Shown: positions 8,300 through 17,693, numbered from the stretch's first letter. The stretch: 64,000 nucleotides of DNA from Salinibacterium sp. SWN248 (GCF_015864575.1 NZ_JADYWW010000002.1:124001-188000); one strand, 5' to 3'. Numbers and translations are program-made. The notes: generated by a model not told the origin, from the letters alone.

Positions 8300-9004
8300 G
8301 TGGCAGACAAGAGCCGAACGCGCACCGCCAAGAAGCGCCCACCGATCACGCGCGAAGCCGTGCTCGCCGCCGCCCTCGAGCTTGCCGATGCAGAGGGCTC
8401 CGCTGCTCTCACGATGCGCAAACTCGCCGATCGCATCGGCGTAGAAGCAATGTCGATTTACTACCACGTGCCCAACAAGGATGCGATCCTCACGGGTCTT
8501 GTCGATTTGGTCTTCGGAGAAATCGAACTCCCCGCCACCGAACACGGTTGGCGGCGGGCCATGCACGACCGCGCCGTCTCCACCCGCAACGTGCTCGTGC
8601 GCCACCGCTGGGCTATCGGGCTCATGGATTCACGCCGAGACCCCGGGCTTTCGACACTGCGTCACCACGATGCCGTCATCGGCGCCCTGCGAGCCGGCGG
8701 TTTTTCCATTGCCGGTGCTGCCCATGCCTTTTCCGCGCTCGACAGCTATATCTACGGTTTCGTGCTGCAAGAACTCAGCCTGCCCTTCGAGACGTCTGAG
8801 GAGCTCGCCGAGGTCGCCGACGGAATCGTCACCGAGATGCCGGCAGGCGAGTTTCCGCATCTCACCGAAATGGCCGTTCGCCACGCGATGCTGCCCGGCT
8901 ACAGCTACGCCAACGAATTTGAGATCGGCCTCGACCTCATCCTCGATTCACTCGAACAGCGCCTGCCCCTCCCGGGTTGGGGCGAGGCGGCCGCAAGCGA
9001 CTAG
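8300..9004 (+). CDS. TetR/AcrR family transcriptional regulator
   Basis: A 234-residue repressor. The N-terminal helix-turn-helix (about residues 14-60) contains [35 protein letters not shown] and HVPNKDAIL, the TetR DNA-binding signature. The C-terminal part ([35 protein letters not shown]) matches the TetR_C_1-like ligand-binding domain. The start is GTG at 8300 with AAGGAG 7 nt upstream. It probably binds the twin palindromes at 8235-8265 and controls itself and the NAD(P)-binding gene. The inducer cannot be predicted. Its last 4 bases overlap the convergent aminotransferase gene. Confidence 0.93.
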   Translation: MADKSRTRTAKKRPPITREAVLAAALELADAEGSAALTMRKLADRIGVEAMSIYYHVPNKDAILTGLVDLVFGEIELPATEHGWRRAMHDRAVSTRNVLVRHRWAIGLMDSRRDPGLSTLRHHDAVIGALRAGGFSIAGAAHAFSALDSYIYGFVLQELSLPFETSEELAEVADGIVTEMPAGEFPHLTEMAVRHAMLPGYSYANEFEIGLDLILDSLEQRLPLPGWGEAAASD

Positions 9005-10173
9005 GCCGTCATCGCCGCAGCAAGCTGCGCAATGATGCGTTCCAGAATGGAGCGCGACGTTGCGAGGTTCACCCGAATGTGGCCAGCCCCGACAGCACCG
9101 TAGCCGACACCACCATTGACCCGGATGCCCGCCTTCTCACCCAGCATTTCCGCCAGTTCTGGCTCGTCAGAGTAGGCGCGCAAGTCAAGCCAGGACAGGT
9201 AAGTGCCCTGCATCGGAGCCATGCGTGCCTCGGGCAGCAGTTCTGCGAGCGCCGCCCGCGCATACTCGATATTGCCTTCTATGTACTCGCGCACTTCGCC
9301 GAGCCACGGCTCGCCACCGAGGTACGCGGCGGTGTTGAGGCGCATTCCGGGGGTGCTGGCACCGTGTGACGCCATCCAACCGATGGTCTCCCAGAGGGCA
9401 CGGTCGGCGTCGTTGCTCAGGATAATTTGCGCACACTTGAGCCCGGGCAGATTGAAGGCCTTCGACGTGCTGGTCGCGGTGATCGCAACGCGTGCTCCGG
9501 CATCCGAGACGCTCGCCAACGGCACGTGCTTCGTGCCGAACAGCGTGAGCGGCGAGTGGATCTCGTCGCTGAAGACACGAGCCCCATGAGCATCGGCGAC
9601 ATCGGCGAGCGCCGACAACTCATCAGCCGTGAAAACCTTGCCGGTGGGGTTGCCGGGGTTAGCGAGAACGAAAAGGTTCGCGCCCGCAGCGAAGTGACGA
9701 GCTACGTCGTCGAGGTCAATTGAGAAACTGCCGTCTTCGCCGCGCAGCATGGGCGACTCAATGAGCTCGCGGCCGAACATTTTCGGCAGCATGAGGAATG
9801 GCATGTACGCGGGCGTCGGCACGATCACCGGCGCACCAGGCTTGCTGAACTCAAGGATGGCAAGCTCTAGCCCCTTGATAACGTCAGCGAGCGGGTGAAC
9901 ATCTGCGGCATCCACGTTCCAGCCGTATTGCTCGTGGTGCCATTTCGCGGTTGCCGCGCTCATCTCAAGAGCAACTGACTCATTCGGGTACCCAAACTCA
10001 AGGCGCTCGGCGATCAAGGCCCATTCGTCGAGCACAGCAGGTGCCGTGCCAAAGTCCATCTCGGCAACGCCGGCACACAGCAGTTCGCCTTCGGGTGCAG
10101 TCCATTTGTTGCTGCCGCGGCTGCGGAGCAATTCGGGGGTGAGGGCGTTCCACTGTTCGGCGTTGCTGGTCAT
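9001..10173 (-). CDS. PatB/MalY-type PLP-dependent C-S lyase (cystathionine beta-lyase-like)
   Basis: A 390-residue fold-type I PLP enzyme. Key signs are [13 protein letters not shown] near the start, [20 protein letters not shown] (PLP Asp) and the Schiff-base lysine in [11 protein letters not shown]. This arrangement is typical of the MalY/PatB subgroup, which cleaves cystathionine or other cysteine S-conjugates to a thiol, pyruvate and ammonia. The frame is open further upstream, but ATG 10173 is chosen because AGGAG lies 6 nt before it and homology begins there. It follows the PHP gene on the same strand. Physiological substrate (methionine synthesis or S-conjugate degradation) is uncertain. 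Confidence 0.88.
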   Translation of the reverse strand: MTSNAEQWNALTPELLRSRGSNKWTAPEGELLCAGVAEMDFGTAPAVLDEWALIAERLEFGYPNESVALEMSAATAKWHHEQYGWNVDAADVHPLADVIKGLELAILEFSKPGAPVIVPTPAYMPFLMLPKMFGRELIESPMLRGEDGSFSIDLDDVARHFAAGANLFVLANPGNPTGKVFTADELSALADVADAHGARVFSDEIHSPLTLFGTKHVPLASVSDAGARVAITATSTSKAFNLPGLKCAQIILSNDADRALWETIGWMASHGASTPGMRLNTAAYLGGEPWLGEVREYIEGNIEYARAALAELLPEARMAPMQGTYLSWLDLRAYSDEPELAEMLGEKAGIRVNGGVGYGAVGAGHIRVNLATSRSILERIIAQLAAAMTA

Positions 10174-10231
10174 GCTGTCTCCTACTCGGCGGGGTGATGC
10201 GTGTGCGCTGGCCTGTCCGGCCACGCAGTCG

Positions 10232-11098
10232 TTAGGCAGTGGTGCCCGCGATGAACGGCTTCGAACCGGTCGCACGGGCAATGAGTTTGTCGAGCACTTC
10301 GGGGTCAGTCGTGTTCTCGGCCAGACGGTTGGGTTTGCCTTCGCCGTGATAGTCACTCGACCCGGTGATTTCGAGCCCGAATTTCTTCACGACGGTCAGC
10401 AGCCATTCCTTGCCCTCGTCAGTGTTATCGCGGTGGTACACCTCAAGACCGAAGAGCCCGTTGTCGACGAGTTCGCGAATCACCGCGTCATCCATTGATC
10501 GGTATTTTCCGTGGGCGGCCGGATGCGCGAGCACGGGCACTCCCCCGGCAGCGACGATCATCTTCACGCCCTCGAGCGGACTCGGCGCGTAGTACTTCTC
10601 GTAATATCCGCCCTGCCAGTGCAGGATGCTCTCGAACGCAGCACTGCGGTTGGCAACGTGCCCCTTGCGCACGAGCGCGTCGGCGATGTGCGGACGCCCC
10701 AGCGTTGTGCCATCCGACGACTCGGCGAGCACGTCATCCCACGTCAAGTCGTAGTCGAGAGAGATCTTCTCGACGATGCGCTCGGCACGACGAAGCCGAC
10801 CATCACGAATGCGTGCCGTTTCGGTCACGATGGTGCGATCGAGCGGATTGAACAGGTACGCGAGCACGTGAACGCTTGCTGGCCCAAAGTTGGTGCTCAA
10901 CTCCATGCCCGGAATCACATTGATTCCCGAGACGGATGCCGCAGAAATCGCCTCCTGCCAGCCAGCGGTGGAGTCGTGGTCGGTGAGCGCTACCGTGCCG
11001 AGCCCAGCGCGGGCGGCAGAGCGCACCAGCTGGGTAGGGGTTTCGGTACCGTCGGACACGGCACTGTGAGTGTGCAGGTCGATCGGTGTGTTGAGCAT
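10232..11098 (-). CDS. PHP-domain metal-dependent phosphoesterase (RNase AM/YciV-like)
   Basis: A 288-residue PHP-family hydrolase. Metal-binding motifs are DLHTHSAVSDG (about residue 7), LTDHDS, GMELST, a central HPAAHGK and the C-terminal GSSDYHG. Relatives act on 3',5'-nucleoside bisphosphates or trim RNA 5' ends. The start ATG 11098 has TAGGCT 6 nt upstream and no Shine-Dalgarno, so it is probably leaderless. It is divergent from the EEP-family gene with a 33-bp gap and lies upstream of the PatB-type gene on the same strand. Confidence 0.9.
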   Translation of the reverse strand: MLNTPIDLHTHSAVSDGTETPTQLVRSAARAGLGTVALTDHDSTAGWQEAISAASVSGINVIPGMELSTNFGPASVHVLAYLFNPLDRTIVTETARIRDGRLRRAERIVEKISLDYDLTWDDVLAESSDGTTLGRPHIADALVRKGHVANRSAAFESILHWQGGYYEKYYAPSPLEGVKMIVAAGGVPVLAHPAAHGKYRSMDDAVIRELVDNGLFGLEVYHRDNTDEGKEWLLTVVKKFGLEITGSSDYHGEGKPNRLAENTTDPEVLDKLIARATGSKPFIAGTTA

Positions 11099-11131
11099 TA
11101 TGCAAGCCTATTGCTCTAGGCTCAGGTCGCT

Positions 11132-12145
11132 ATGATTCAACGCTTTCTTGCGGCGATCTTTATACTCGCCACCGCAGCCGCCCTTATTGTCGCGGCCTGG
11201 CCCCAACTGTTCTCTCTTGAGCAGACGGTTGGCATTGCCCAGGTGGTTTCGTTGCGCGGACTCAGCGCTGCCGCGGCCTTCATCGCTGTGCTGGCGTTGA
11301 CGCTCATTGCCCTCTTGTCGGCGCGGATGCACCGCTTCGCGGCATCCCTCGCTGTGGTCACTCTCGCCTTTAGTGCGCTCAGTCTTGTGGTGTTGGCGAC
11401 TCGTGGTTTCGGCAGCCCGGGCTTTGAGACGAAAGCAGAAGGCGACGTGACCGTGTTGTCGTGGAACACTCTCGGCGACGCTCCCGGGGCCGAAGCGATT
11501 GCCGACCTCGCGCTAGAAAATGATGCCGACATCGTGGCGTTGCCCGAAACCACCCGAGAATTGGGCTTTGAGATTGCCCAACTGATGGCAGCAGCCGACC
11601 GACCGATGTGGGTTCACACGGTTGCCTACGACCAAATCTCGAAGTCACGATCAACAACCGTGCTCATCAGCGTTGCTCTGGGCGAATACGACGTAGACCT
11701 GCAGGCGCGCACCACCTCAACGCTGCCGAGTGTCGTCGCGATTCCTCAAGACCCCGCCAATCCCACGATTGTGGCCGTGCACGCCGTCGCCCCCGTACGA
11801 GGCGAGATGACGAACTGGCGCACCGACCTCGACTGGCTGGCCGAACAGTGCCGCGCAACCAATGTCATCCTCGCTGGGGATTTCAATTCGACCCTCGACC
11901 ACTACGCGTCGCTCACTGATGGCGCAGACTTTGCGCTCGGTAGTTGCACGGATGCCGCGTCCACGACCGATAACGCCGCCATCGGCACCTGGCCAACCCA
12001 GTTGCCGTCGCTCCTGGGCGCTCCCATCGATCATGTGATGACCACAAGCGAGTGGACCACGACGGGGATGCGCGTAGTCGAGTCTCATGATGGGTTCGGC
12101 AGTGACCACCGCCCTATTCTCGCGAATCTCTCTCGCACTCAGTAG
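11132..12145 (+). CDS. Membrane-anchored endonuclease/exonuclease/phosphatase family protein
   Basis: A 337-residue protein. Three N-terminal hydrophobic helices (about residues 5-23, 42-65, 71-90) anchor an extracellular EEP domain. Catalytic motifs are SWNTLGD (metal Asn), LPETTRELG (Glu), GDFNSTLDH and the C-terminal SDHRPIL. The likely substrate is a phosphodiester in nucleic acid, lipid or sugar-phosphate outside the membrane, but this cannot be read from sequence. The ATG has no Shine-Dalgarno; TAGGCT ends 9 nt upstream. Confidence 0.87.
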   Translation: MIQRFLAAIFILATAAALIVAAWPQLFSLEQTVGIAQVVSLRGLSAAAAFIAVLALTLIALLSARMHRFAASLAVVTLAFSALSLVVLATRGFGSPGFETKAEGDVTVLSWNTLGDAPGAEAIADLALENDADIVALPETTRELGFEIAQLMAAADRPMWVHTVAYDQISKSRSTTVLISVALGEYDVDLQARTTSTLPSVVAIPQDPANPTIVAVHAVAPVRGEMTNWRTDLDWLAEQCRATNVILAGDFNSTLDHYASLTDGADFALGSCTDAASTTDNAAIGTWPTQLPSLLGAPIDHVMTTSEWTTTGMRVVESHDGFGSDHRPILANLSRTQ

Positions 12146-12241
12146 CCGCCCAGCCTGAGCGCCGACTACCCCGCAATCAGGCGAACACTGAGGGACCCTC
12201 TCGATGGTGCGTTTTACCGTGCAACGAGAGACACTAGAGGT

Positions 12242-13720
12242 ATGGCAGATACTTCGACACCCAGCCCCCGCGCGACCTCCAACCGTTCTACAACTCCGCA
12301 GTCTTCGGGCTTCGCTGAGTACATCTCTTCGGGGTGGGCTGAGCGCGTTGACGCCGAGGTCACTCCCCGCGAGCAGTCTGCTTTTGCTGCTGCCCGCCGC
12401 GAGCGCCTCTCGCAACTTCATGTCGGCCAGCGCCTCATCATTCCGGCAGGTGCCGCCAAGGTGCGTTCCAACGACACCGACTACCCGTTCCGTGCCCACT
12501 CCACCTTTGCGCACGTCACCGGGTGGGGTTCGGATGTTGTTGCCGGCAGTGTTCTCGTGATGGAACCAACCGCTGATGGTCATTCGGCCACCCTGTACTT
12601 CCGTCCGACTGCAGGCCGTGACACGAGTGAGTTCTACGCAAACCCGGATGTCGGAGAGTTCTGGACCGGACCGCGCCCCTCTCTCGACAACGTCGCCACC
12701 GATCTCGGCCTTGCGACTCTCCCGTTGGTGGAGTTTGAGGCAGTGCTCGACAGCGTCGACGCCTCGACTGTGATCGTGCGCGACGCCGACCGCGACGTCA
12801 CCGACCAGGTTGATGGCCGCCGTCTGCTCGCCGCCGATTCTGAAGCTCTCGAGCATGACGGTGACGACGAATTGAGCCGCGACCTGAGCGAGCTACGCCT
12901 CGTCAAGGACTCCTACGAGGTCGCTGAAATGCGCGCCGCCGTTGATGCCACGCAGATGGGCTTCAACGACGTCATCGCTGACTTGTCCAACATTGTGGAG
13001 CACACCCGCGGCGAGCGCCTCGTAGAGGGCACCTTCAACCGTCGCGCCCGCGCCGAGGGCAACACGGTCGGCTACGACACCATTGCCGCTTCTGGCCCGC
13101 ACGCGTGCGTCTTGCACTGGACCCGCAACGATGGTCCGGTCAATGCCGGCGACCTCATCCTGATCGACGCCGGTATTGAGCTCGACAGCTACTACACGGC
13201 CGACATCACGCGCACCCTGCCCATCAGCGGCACCTTCACCGAGGTGCAGCGTCGCGTATACAACGCGGTGTTGGAAGCGGCAGATGCGGCGTTCGCTATC
13301 GTGCGCCCCGGAATCAAGTTCCGCGACATCCACGCCGAAGCAATGCGGGTCATCGCTGAGAAGACCGCCGAGTGGGGCTTCCTGCCTGTCTCCGCCGAAG
13401 AGTCGCTGCAGGCTGACAAGCAGTTCCACCGCCGCTACATGGTGCACGGCACAAGTCACCACCTCGGCATTGACGTGCACGACTGCGCTGCAGCCCGTCG
13501 CGACATGTACCTTGATGGCGTGCTGGAGCCCGGCATGGTCTTCACGATCGAGCCCGGCCTCTACTTCCAGCCCGACGATCTCACCGTTCCCGAGGAATAC
13601 CGCGGCATCGGCGTGCGCATCGAAGACGACATCGTCGTTACCGAAGACGGTGCCGAGAACCTGTCGGTGAACATCCCACGAACAGCGGATGCCGTAGAAG
13701 CGTGGATCGCCCGCTCCTAG
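12242..13720 (+). CDS. pepP: Xaa-Pro aminopeptidase (aminopeptidase P family)
   Basis: A 492-residue dimetal peptidase of family M24. The N-terminal AMP_N domain (about residues 25-200) includes RQRLIIPAG-like and FRAHSTFAHVTGW segments. The C-terminal pita-bread domain has the five metal ligands: Asp in DAGIEL, Asp in TADITRTLP, His in HGTSHHLGIDVHD, Glu in TIEPGLY and Glu in RIEDDIVV. It removes N-terminal residues before proline and works in peptide recycling. The ATG has no ribosome binding site; GACACT lies 6 nt upstream, suggesting a leaderless transcript. Confidence 0.93.
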   Translation: MADTSTPSPRATSNRSTTPQSSGFAEYISSGWAERVDAEVTPREQSAFAAARRERLSQLHVGQRLIIPAGAAKVRSNDTDYPFRAHSTFAHVTGWGSDVVAGSVLVMEPTADGHSATLYFRPTAGRDTSEFYANPDVGEFWTGPRPSLDNVATDLGLATLPLVEFEAVLDSVDASTVIVRDADRDVTDQVDGRRLLAADSEALEHDGDDELSRDLSELRLVKDSYEVAEMRAAVDATQMGFNDVIADLSNIVEHTRGERLVEGTFNRRARAEGNTVGYDTIAASGPHACVLHWTRNDGPVNAGDLILIDAGIELDSYYTADITRTLPISGTFTEVQRRVYNAVLEAADAAFAIVRPGIKFRDIHAEAMRVIAEKTAEWGFLPVSAEESLQADKQFHRRYMVHGTSHHLGIDVHDCAAARRDMYLDGVLEPGMVFTIEPGLYFQPDDLTVPEEYRGIGVRIEDDIVVTEDGAENLSVNIPRTADAVEAWIARS

Positions 13721-13727
13721 TTGTGTA

Positions 13728-13757
13728 GGCGCGCGTCAGCCAATCGAGGCGCGCGCC
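13728..13757. terminator. Hairpin between convergent genes
   Basis: GGCGCGCG (13728-13735) pairs with CGCGCGCC (13750-13757) across a 14-nt loop, between the convergent aminopeptidase and YflT-domain genes. There is no U tract, so its role as a bidirectional terminator is only plausible. Confidence 0.4.
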
Positions 13758-13790
13758 ACCGCAGCACTGCGAGTAAGCGGCGCCTGCCCG

Positions 13791-14405
13791 CTATTTGGCG
13801 GCGTTGTCTGAGCGTTCGGTATCGGAGCCTTCGGCATCCGACTCAGTGCTCTCGCTGCTCTCGACCGTTCCTGAGGGAGTCGGCACGTGCGGTGCTGCGT
13901 GTACGCCATGCGCGCTGGCAGCCGTGCCCAGAATTGTGTGAGCCTTGGCGGTGAGGCCGGGAGCGATGATGATGTCGTAGTGCTCGGCAAGCAGTTGGGA
14001 GCTCGCCGCGTAGTCGCGACGCTTGCGCATGATCGAGTAGTTGACGACACCGAAGATCATGCCGATTCCAGCACCGGCCACGATAGCGGCAAAGAAGATG
14101 CCGATCTGCTGCGTGCTGAAGGGCGAAATGATCGTGGAGATCAGTCCGAAGAAGAGTCCGAGCCAGGCACCGCTCGTAGCACCGGAGAGTGCGGCACGAC
14201 CATAACTGAGGCGGGCAGTGACCACTTCGACGGTCGTGAGCTCGCGACCGACGATCGCGACGCCTTTGATATCGAACTCTGCTTTGGCTAGTTGGTTGAT
14301 TACGGCTTGGGCGTCGGTGTAGCTGGCATACCGGCCAAGTACGTCTCCGCGGGGCACGCTCGTCTGAAGAGGTGCGCGGCGGGAAAATCCACTGAAGTTA
14401 CTCAT
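13791..14405 (-). CDS. General stress protein 17M (YflT)-domain membrane protein
   Basis: A 204-residue protein. The N-terminal domain (about residues 20-65; VLGRYASYTDAQAVINQLAK, VAIVGREL) matches the YflT/GSP17M fold. Two hydrophobic glycine-rich helices follow at about 72-90 and 98-120 (SGATSGAWLGLFFG, AGIGMIFGVVNY). The tail is acidic and Ser/Glu-rich (ESSESTESDAEGSD). The role is unknown; relatives are linked to stress or magnesium homeostasis by context, and an MgtE-N/CBS protein is divergent here. The start ATG 14405 is preceded by a loosely spaced GGGAG. Confidence 0.75.
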   Translation of the reverse strand: MSNFSGFSRRAPLQTSVPRGDVLGRYASYTDAQAVINQLAKAEFDIKGVAIVGRELTTVEVVTARLSYGRAALSGATSGAWLGLFFGLISTIISPFSTQQIGIFFAAIVAGAGIGMIFGVVNYSIMRKRRDYAASSQLLAEHYDIIIAPGLTAKAHTILGTAASAHGVHAAPHVPTPSGTVESSESTESDAEGSDTERSDNAAK

Positions 14406-14441
14406 CGGTTCATTCTCCCATGCAGGGGTAGGGTTTTACTT

Positions 14442-15773
14442 GTGAGCACCTCAAGAGTATTCGTCGCCCGATTGGTGGGCTGCTCAATTTTCGACCCCAA
14501 TGGCGACCGCGTGGGCAAGGTCCGCGACGTGCTGGTCGTTGAGCGCGGCGATGCGAGCCCTCGCGTGGTCGGAATGATCGCTGAAGTTCCCGGTAAACGC
14601 CATGTTTTCTTGTCGATTGGTCGCGTCACGAGCATTGGCTCCGGCCAGATCATCACCACGGGTCTTCTGAACTTGCGCCGCTTCGAGCAGCGCGGTGGCG
14701 AAATCCGTGTCATGGCTGAGCTATTGGGCCGGCGCGTGTCGATGCGCGATGGCTCTGGCGAAGCTCAAATCGAAGACGTGTCGATCGAAGAGGTCGACAT
14801 TGGCGAGTGGGAAATCAGCCAGCTGTTCTTGCGTCGCCCCAAGGCCAGCGGTTCACCGCTCTTCGCGAAGGGCCCCACCGATTTCGCGGCCTGGGATGAG
14901 CTGAAGCACAACACGCACGAGGGCGAAGCACAGTCGGCCACTCAACTGGTTGCGAGCTTCTCTGACCTGCTGCCTGCCGACCTCGCGAATGCCATGCTCG
15001 AACTTCCCATGCAGCGCATGATGGAAGTGGCTGAAGAACTTTCTGACGATCGCCTCGCTGACGTGCTCGAAGAGATGCCCGAGAACGAGCAGGTTGCTCT
15101 ACTCAATAAGCTCGACGACGATCGTGCGGCTGATGTGCTCGACGAGATGCAGCCGGATGACGCGGCCGACCTCATCGCTCATCTCAGCGATGAGCGCGGC
15201 GAGACACTCCTCGATCTCATGGAGCCCGAAGAAGCCGAAGATGTGCGCTTCTTGCTCAGCTACGCCCCCGATACGGCAGGTGGACTCATGACCACCGAGC
15301 CCATCATTGTTTCTGCTGACGCCACTGTTGCTGAGGGCCTCGCCCTCATCCGCCGTCACGACCTTGCCCCGGCGCTCGGTGCCGCCATTTGTGTCACGCT
15401 GCCGCCCTATGAGCCGCCGACAGGTCGCCTGCTCGGCATGGTGCACTTTCAGCGGATGCTGCGCTACCCACCCAATGAACGCTTGGGTGCCCTGATCGAC
15501 CAATCGCTTGAACCGGTACGCTCGTCCACGACTGCCGCAGAAGTGTCGCGCATTCTCGCGAGTTATGACCTCGTGTCAGTGCCCGTGGTCGATGACAACC
15601 ATCGCTTGCTCGGGGTGGTGACCATTGACGACGTGCTTGACCATCTGCTTCCCGATGACTGGCGAAGTACCACCGACGAGTCGGCGAGCTTCGACGACAC
15701 CTCTACGAGACCTCTAACCATCGTTCAGCAGAAAGAAATTCGCGCAGGGAGGGCACCCCGTGGCACTAGCTAA
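14442..15773 (+). CDS. MgtE N-domain and CBS-domain protein without a transport channel
   Basis: A 443-residue cytosolic protein. The first 165 residues look like two PRC-barrel-like units (VFVARLVGCSIFDPNGD; RVSMRDGSGEAQIEDVSIEE). Then comes an MgtE N superhelical domain with repeated LADVLEEMPE, AADVLDEMQPDDAADL and LLDLMEPEEAEDVR, followed by a CBS pair (MTTEPIIVSADATVAEG; SVPVVDDNHRLLGVVTIDDVL). The membrane half of MgtE magnesium channels is absent. The next gene is a DUF1003 membrane protein overlapping by 14 nt, as in Rv1232c-Rv1231c. The start is GTG 14442, with TAGGGT 7 nt upstream and no Shine-Dalgarno; the frame is open further upstream but homology is not. Confidence 0.85.
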   Translation: MSTSRVFVARLVGCSIFDPNGDRVGKVRDVLVVERGDASPRVVGMIAEVPGKRHVFLSIGRVTSIGSGQIITTGLLNLRRFEQRGGEIRVMAELLGRRVSMRDGSGEAQIEDVSIEEVDIGEWEISQLFLRRPKASGSPLFAKGPTDFAAWDELKHNTHEGEAQSATQLVASFSDLLPADLANAMLELPMQRMMEVAEELSDDRLADVLEEMPENEQVALLNKLDDDRAADVLDEMQPDDAADLIAHLSDERGETLLDLMEPEEAEDVRFLLSYAPDTAGGLMTTEPIIVSADATVAEGLALIRRHDLAPALGAAICVTLPPYEPPTGRLLGMVHFQRMLRYPPNERLGALIDQSLEPVRSSTTAAEVSRILASYDLVSVPVVDDNHRLLGVVTIDDVLDHLLPDDWRSTTDESASFDDTSTRPLTIVQQKEIRAGRAPRGTS

Positions 15774-16299
15774 GCGGTCATCTCGATCACAGCGCAATGA
15801 ACAGCGCCTCGATACCCCTAAGGGTTTGCGCAGCGGTTTTGGCATGTTCCAGAGCCGCGACCGCATGGGCCGCTACTCCGAAGCTTTTGCTCGCGGCATG
15901 GGCACCCCCTGGTTCCTGGTGGGGCTCTCCGCTTTCGTAGGCGTTTGGTTGATTTACAACACAAGCGCGCCTCTGGATGCGCAGTTTGACCCGCGCTCCA
16001 CCAACTTCACCCTGCTCACGCTCATCCTGTCGCTGCAGGCCTCCTACGCTGCGCCCATGATTCTGCTCGCCCAGAACCGTCAAGATGACCGCGACCGCGT
16101 GCAGATTGAACAAGACCGTCAGCGTGCAGAACGCAACCTCAACGACACCGAATACTTGGCACGCGAAGTTGTTGCGCTGCGCCTGGCCATGACTGACCTC
16201 GCCAGCAAGGACTTCATTCGCGCTGAACTTCGTGGTCTGCTCGAAGAACTCGAGAAAGACGACGACGCCGACGCCGACACGGAGAACCGTGAACGCTGA
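15760..16299 (+). CDS. DUF1003 membrane protein
   Basis: A 179-residue protein starting at GTG 15760 with GGGAGGG just upstream, inside the 3' end of the preceding gene. It has the DUF1003 pattern: two hydrophobic helices (about residues 48-66 with GTPWFLVGLSAFVGVWLIYN and 78-100 with LTLILSLQASYAAPMILLAQ) followed by NRQDDRDRVQIEQDRQRAE, a charged coiled coil. Translational coupling to the MgtE-N/CBS protein suggests that the two work as one membrane complex, perhaps for divalent metals (inference). Confidence 0.88.
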   Translation: MALAKRSSRSQRNEQRLDTPKGLRSGFGMFQSRDRMGRYSEAFARGMGTPWFLVGLSAFVGVWLIYNTSAPLDAQFDPRSTNFTLLTLILSLQASYAAPMILLAQNRQDDRDRVQIEQDRQRAERNLNDTEYLAREVVALRLAMTDLASKDFIRAELRGLLEELEKDDDADADTENRER

Positions 16300-17410
16300 G
16301 CTCGAAGCCGCGGTACTTACCTCCCTCGCCTCGGTGATCGACCCCGAGATTCGGCGACCCGTGACAGAGCTCGACATGATCTCTGGGGTTTCTGTCGACG
16401 ACGCTGGTGCGGCATCCGTGGGTCTGACGTTGACGATTGTCGGATGCCCGGCCGCGACCTCCATCGAACGTGACGTGCGGGAGGCTACCGAGCGTGTGCC
16501 CGGCATCACGGCGGTGACCGTTGACGTGTCGATCATGTCGCCGGCGCAGCGCACTGCTCTCACCGAGAAGCTGCGCAAGGGCAAGCCCAAGACGATGCAG
16601 TTCGGGCCAGATTCGCTCACCCAGATTGTGGCTGTGACAAGTGGCAAGGGTGGCGTCGGCAAGTCGACGCTCACCGCGAACCTTGCGGTCTCGATGGCCC
16701 AGAGCGGCCTGCGCGTCGGAGTGATCGACGCCGATGTGTTCGGCTTCTCGATCCCGGGACTCCTGGGTCTGCACGGCGCCAAGCCCACTCAGGTGGGCGA
16801 GATGATTTTGCCGCCTGTCGCCTATGACGTGAAGGTCATCTCGATCGGCATGTTCGTCGAAGAGAACACGGCAGTTTCGTGGCGTGGGCCCATGTTGCAC
16901 CGCACGATTCAGCAATTCTTGACCGATGTGTTCTTCGGCGATCTCGATGTGTTGCTGCTCGATCTGCCTCCCGGCACCGGCGATGTCGCTATCTCGCTCG
17001 GGCAATTGCTGCCGCACTCCGATGTGGTTGTCGTGACGACTCCGCAATCGGCCGCCGCCGATGTTGCTGAACGCAGCGGCCTCGTTGCGCGCCAAACCGG
17101 TCAGCGCGTGATCGGTGTCATCGAAAACATGGCAGGTCTCCCCCAGCCCGACGGCAGCGTGCTCGAACTCTTCGGCTCTGGTGGTGGGGCGGATGCCGCA
17201 GCCAAGCTCTCCACGCCAGACGAGCCGGTCTCGGTGCTGGCCTCGATCCCTCTCAGCATCGCCCTGCGCGAAGGTGGCGATTCCGGGGTGCCCGTAGTGA
17301 TCGCGGCTCCCGAGGATCCGGCGGCTCAGGCCATCACGGCTCTTGCCACGACTCTCCGTTCGCTCAAGCGCAGCGTTGCCGGCCGCAAGTTGGGGCTCAG
17401 CCCCCGCTAA
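16289..17410 (+). CDS. mrp: Mrp/NBP35-type iron-sulfur cluster carrier ATPase
   Basis: A 373-residue P-loop ATPase with an N-terminal MIP18/DUF59 domain (about residues 1-90; SVIDPEIRRPVTELDM). The deviant Walker A GKGGVGKST (about 120) is followed by DADVFGFSIPGLLG, the switch LLLDLPPGTGDVAIS, and PQSAAADVAERS. Such proteins carry Fe-S clusters to apo-targets. Many homologues have a CxxC near the C-terminus; none is seen here. The chosen start, GTG 16289, overlaps the DUF1003 gene by 11 nt. The operon order (MgtE-N/CBS, DUF1003, Mrp) matches mycobacteria. A hairpin follows at 17454. Confidence 0.92.
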   Translation: MNAELEAAVLTSLASVIDPEIRRPVTELDMISGVSVDDAGAASVGLTLTIVGCPAATSIERDVREATERVPGITAVTVDVSIMSPAQRTALTEKLRKGKPKTMQFGPDSLTQIVAVTSGKGGVGKSTLTANLAVSMAQSGLRVGVIDADVFGFSIPGLLGLHGAKPTQVGEMILPPVAYDVKVISIGMFVEENTAVSWRGPMLHRTIQQFLTDVFFGDLDVLLLDLPPGTGDVAISLGQLLPHSDVVVVTTPQSAAADVAERSGLVARQTGQRVIGVIENMAGLPQPDGSVLELFGSGGGADAAAKLSTPDEPVSVLASIPLSIALREGGDSGVPVVIAAPEDPAAQAITALATTLRSLKRSVAGRKLGLSPR

Positions 17411-17453
17411 CGCTGCGCCCCGATTGCGCGCTAATTCGCCCCGTTAACGCAAA

Positions 17454-17482
17454 AACACCACAGCAGTAATTGCTGTGGTGTT
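17454..17482. terminator. Hairpin terminator after mrp
   Basis: A perfect 12-bp stem, AACACCACAGCA (17454-17465) with TGCTGTGGTGTT (17471-17482), and a 5-nt loop. A-rich and T-rich flanks could let it stop transcription from both mrp and the convergent 40-residue gene. The U tract is short. Confidence 0.75.
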
Positions 17483-17504
17483 GCGTAAACCGGCTGGCGG
17501 TTGG

Positions 17505-17627
17505 CTACGGCATGGTGTTGTAGCGACGGGTGGGCACGCGACGGTATCCGTCGGTTGCAACGGCACGCAGGGTTGCGGCGATACCGGTTGCAGCTAGTGC
17601 CGCGATGATGATGATTTCGAAGTTCAT
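17505..17627 (-). CDS. Small membrane protein of 40 residues
   Basis: ATG at 17627 opens a 40-codon frame ending in TAG at 17505. The N-terminus is hydrophobic (MNFEIIIIAALAATGIAATL, one membrane helix), followed by a basic tail DGYRRVPTRR and a short end YNTMP. It is divergent from the LysR regulator with 72 bp between and ends just before a hairpin, so it is placed like an independent gene. The hydrophobic-then-basic pattern is unlikely to arise by chance. Function unknown. CAGACT lies 6 nt before the ATG, a weak leaderless-type -10. Confidence 0.6.
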   Translation of the reverse strand: MNFEIIIIAALAATGIAATLRAVATDGYRRVPTRRYNTMP

Positions 17628-17687
17628 GTCTATAGTCTGGCCGTGACCAACCTTTTAGAACAAGATGATCTTCCTTATCTAACCTTG

Positions 17688-17693
17688 TAGAGT
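17688..17693 (+). promoter_or_regulatory. Leaderless-type -10 of the LysR gene
   Basis: TAGAGT ends exactly 6 nt before ATG 17700, with no Shine-Dalgarno. The divergent region 17628-17699 also holds AAGATGATCTT, an 11-bp palindrome at about 17662-17672 that could be a LysR binding half. Confidence 0.6.

Noticed and set aside
11717-12856. A minus-strand frame of 379 codons
   Set aside because: It spans two unrelated genes (EEP protein and aminopeptidase) and their promoter, so it is a shadow.
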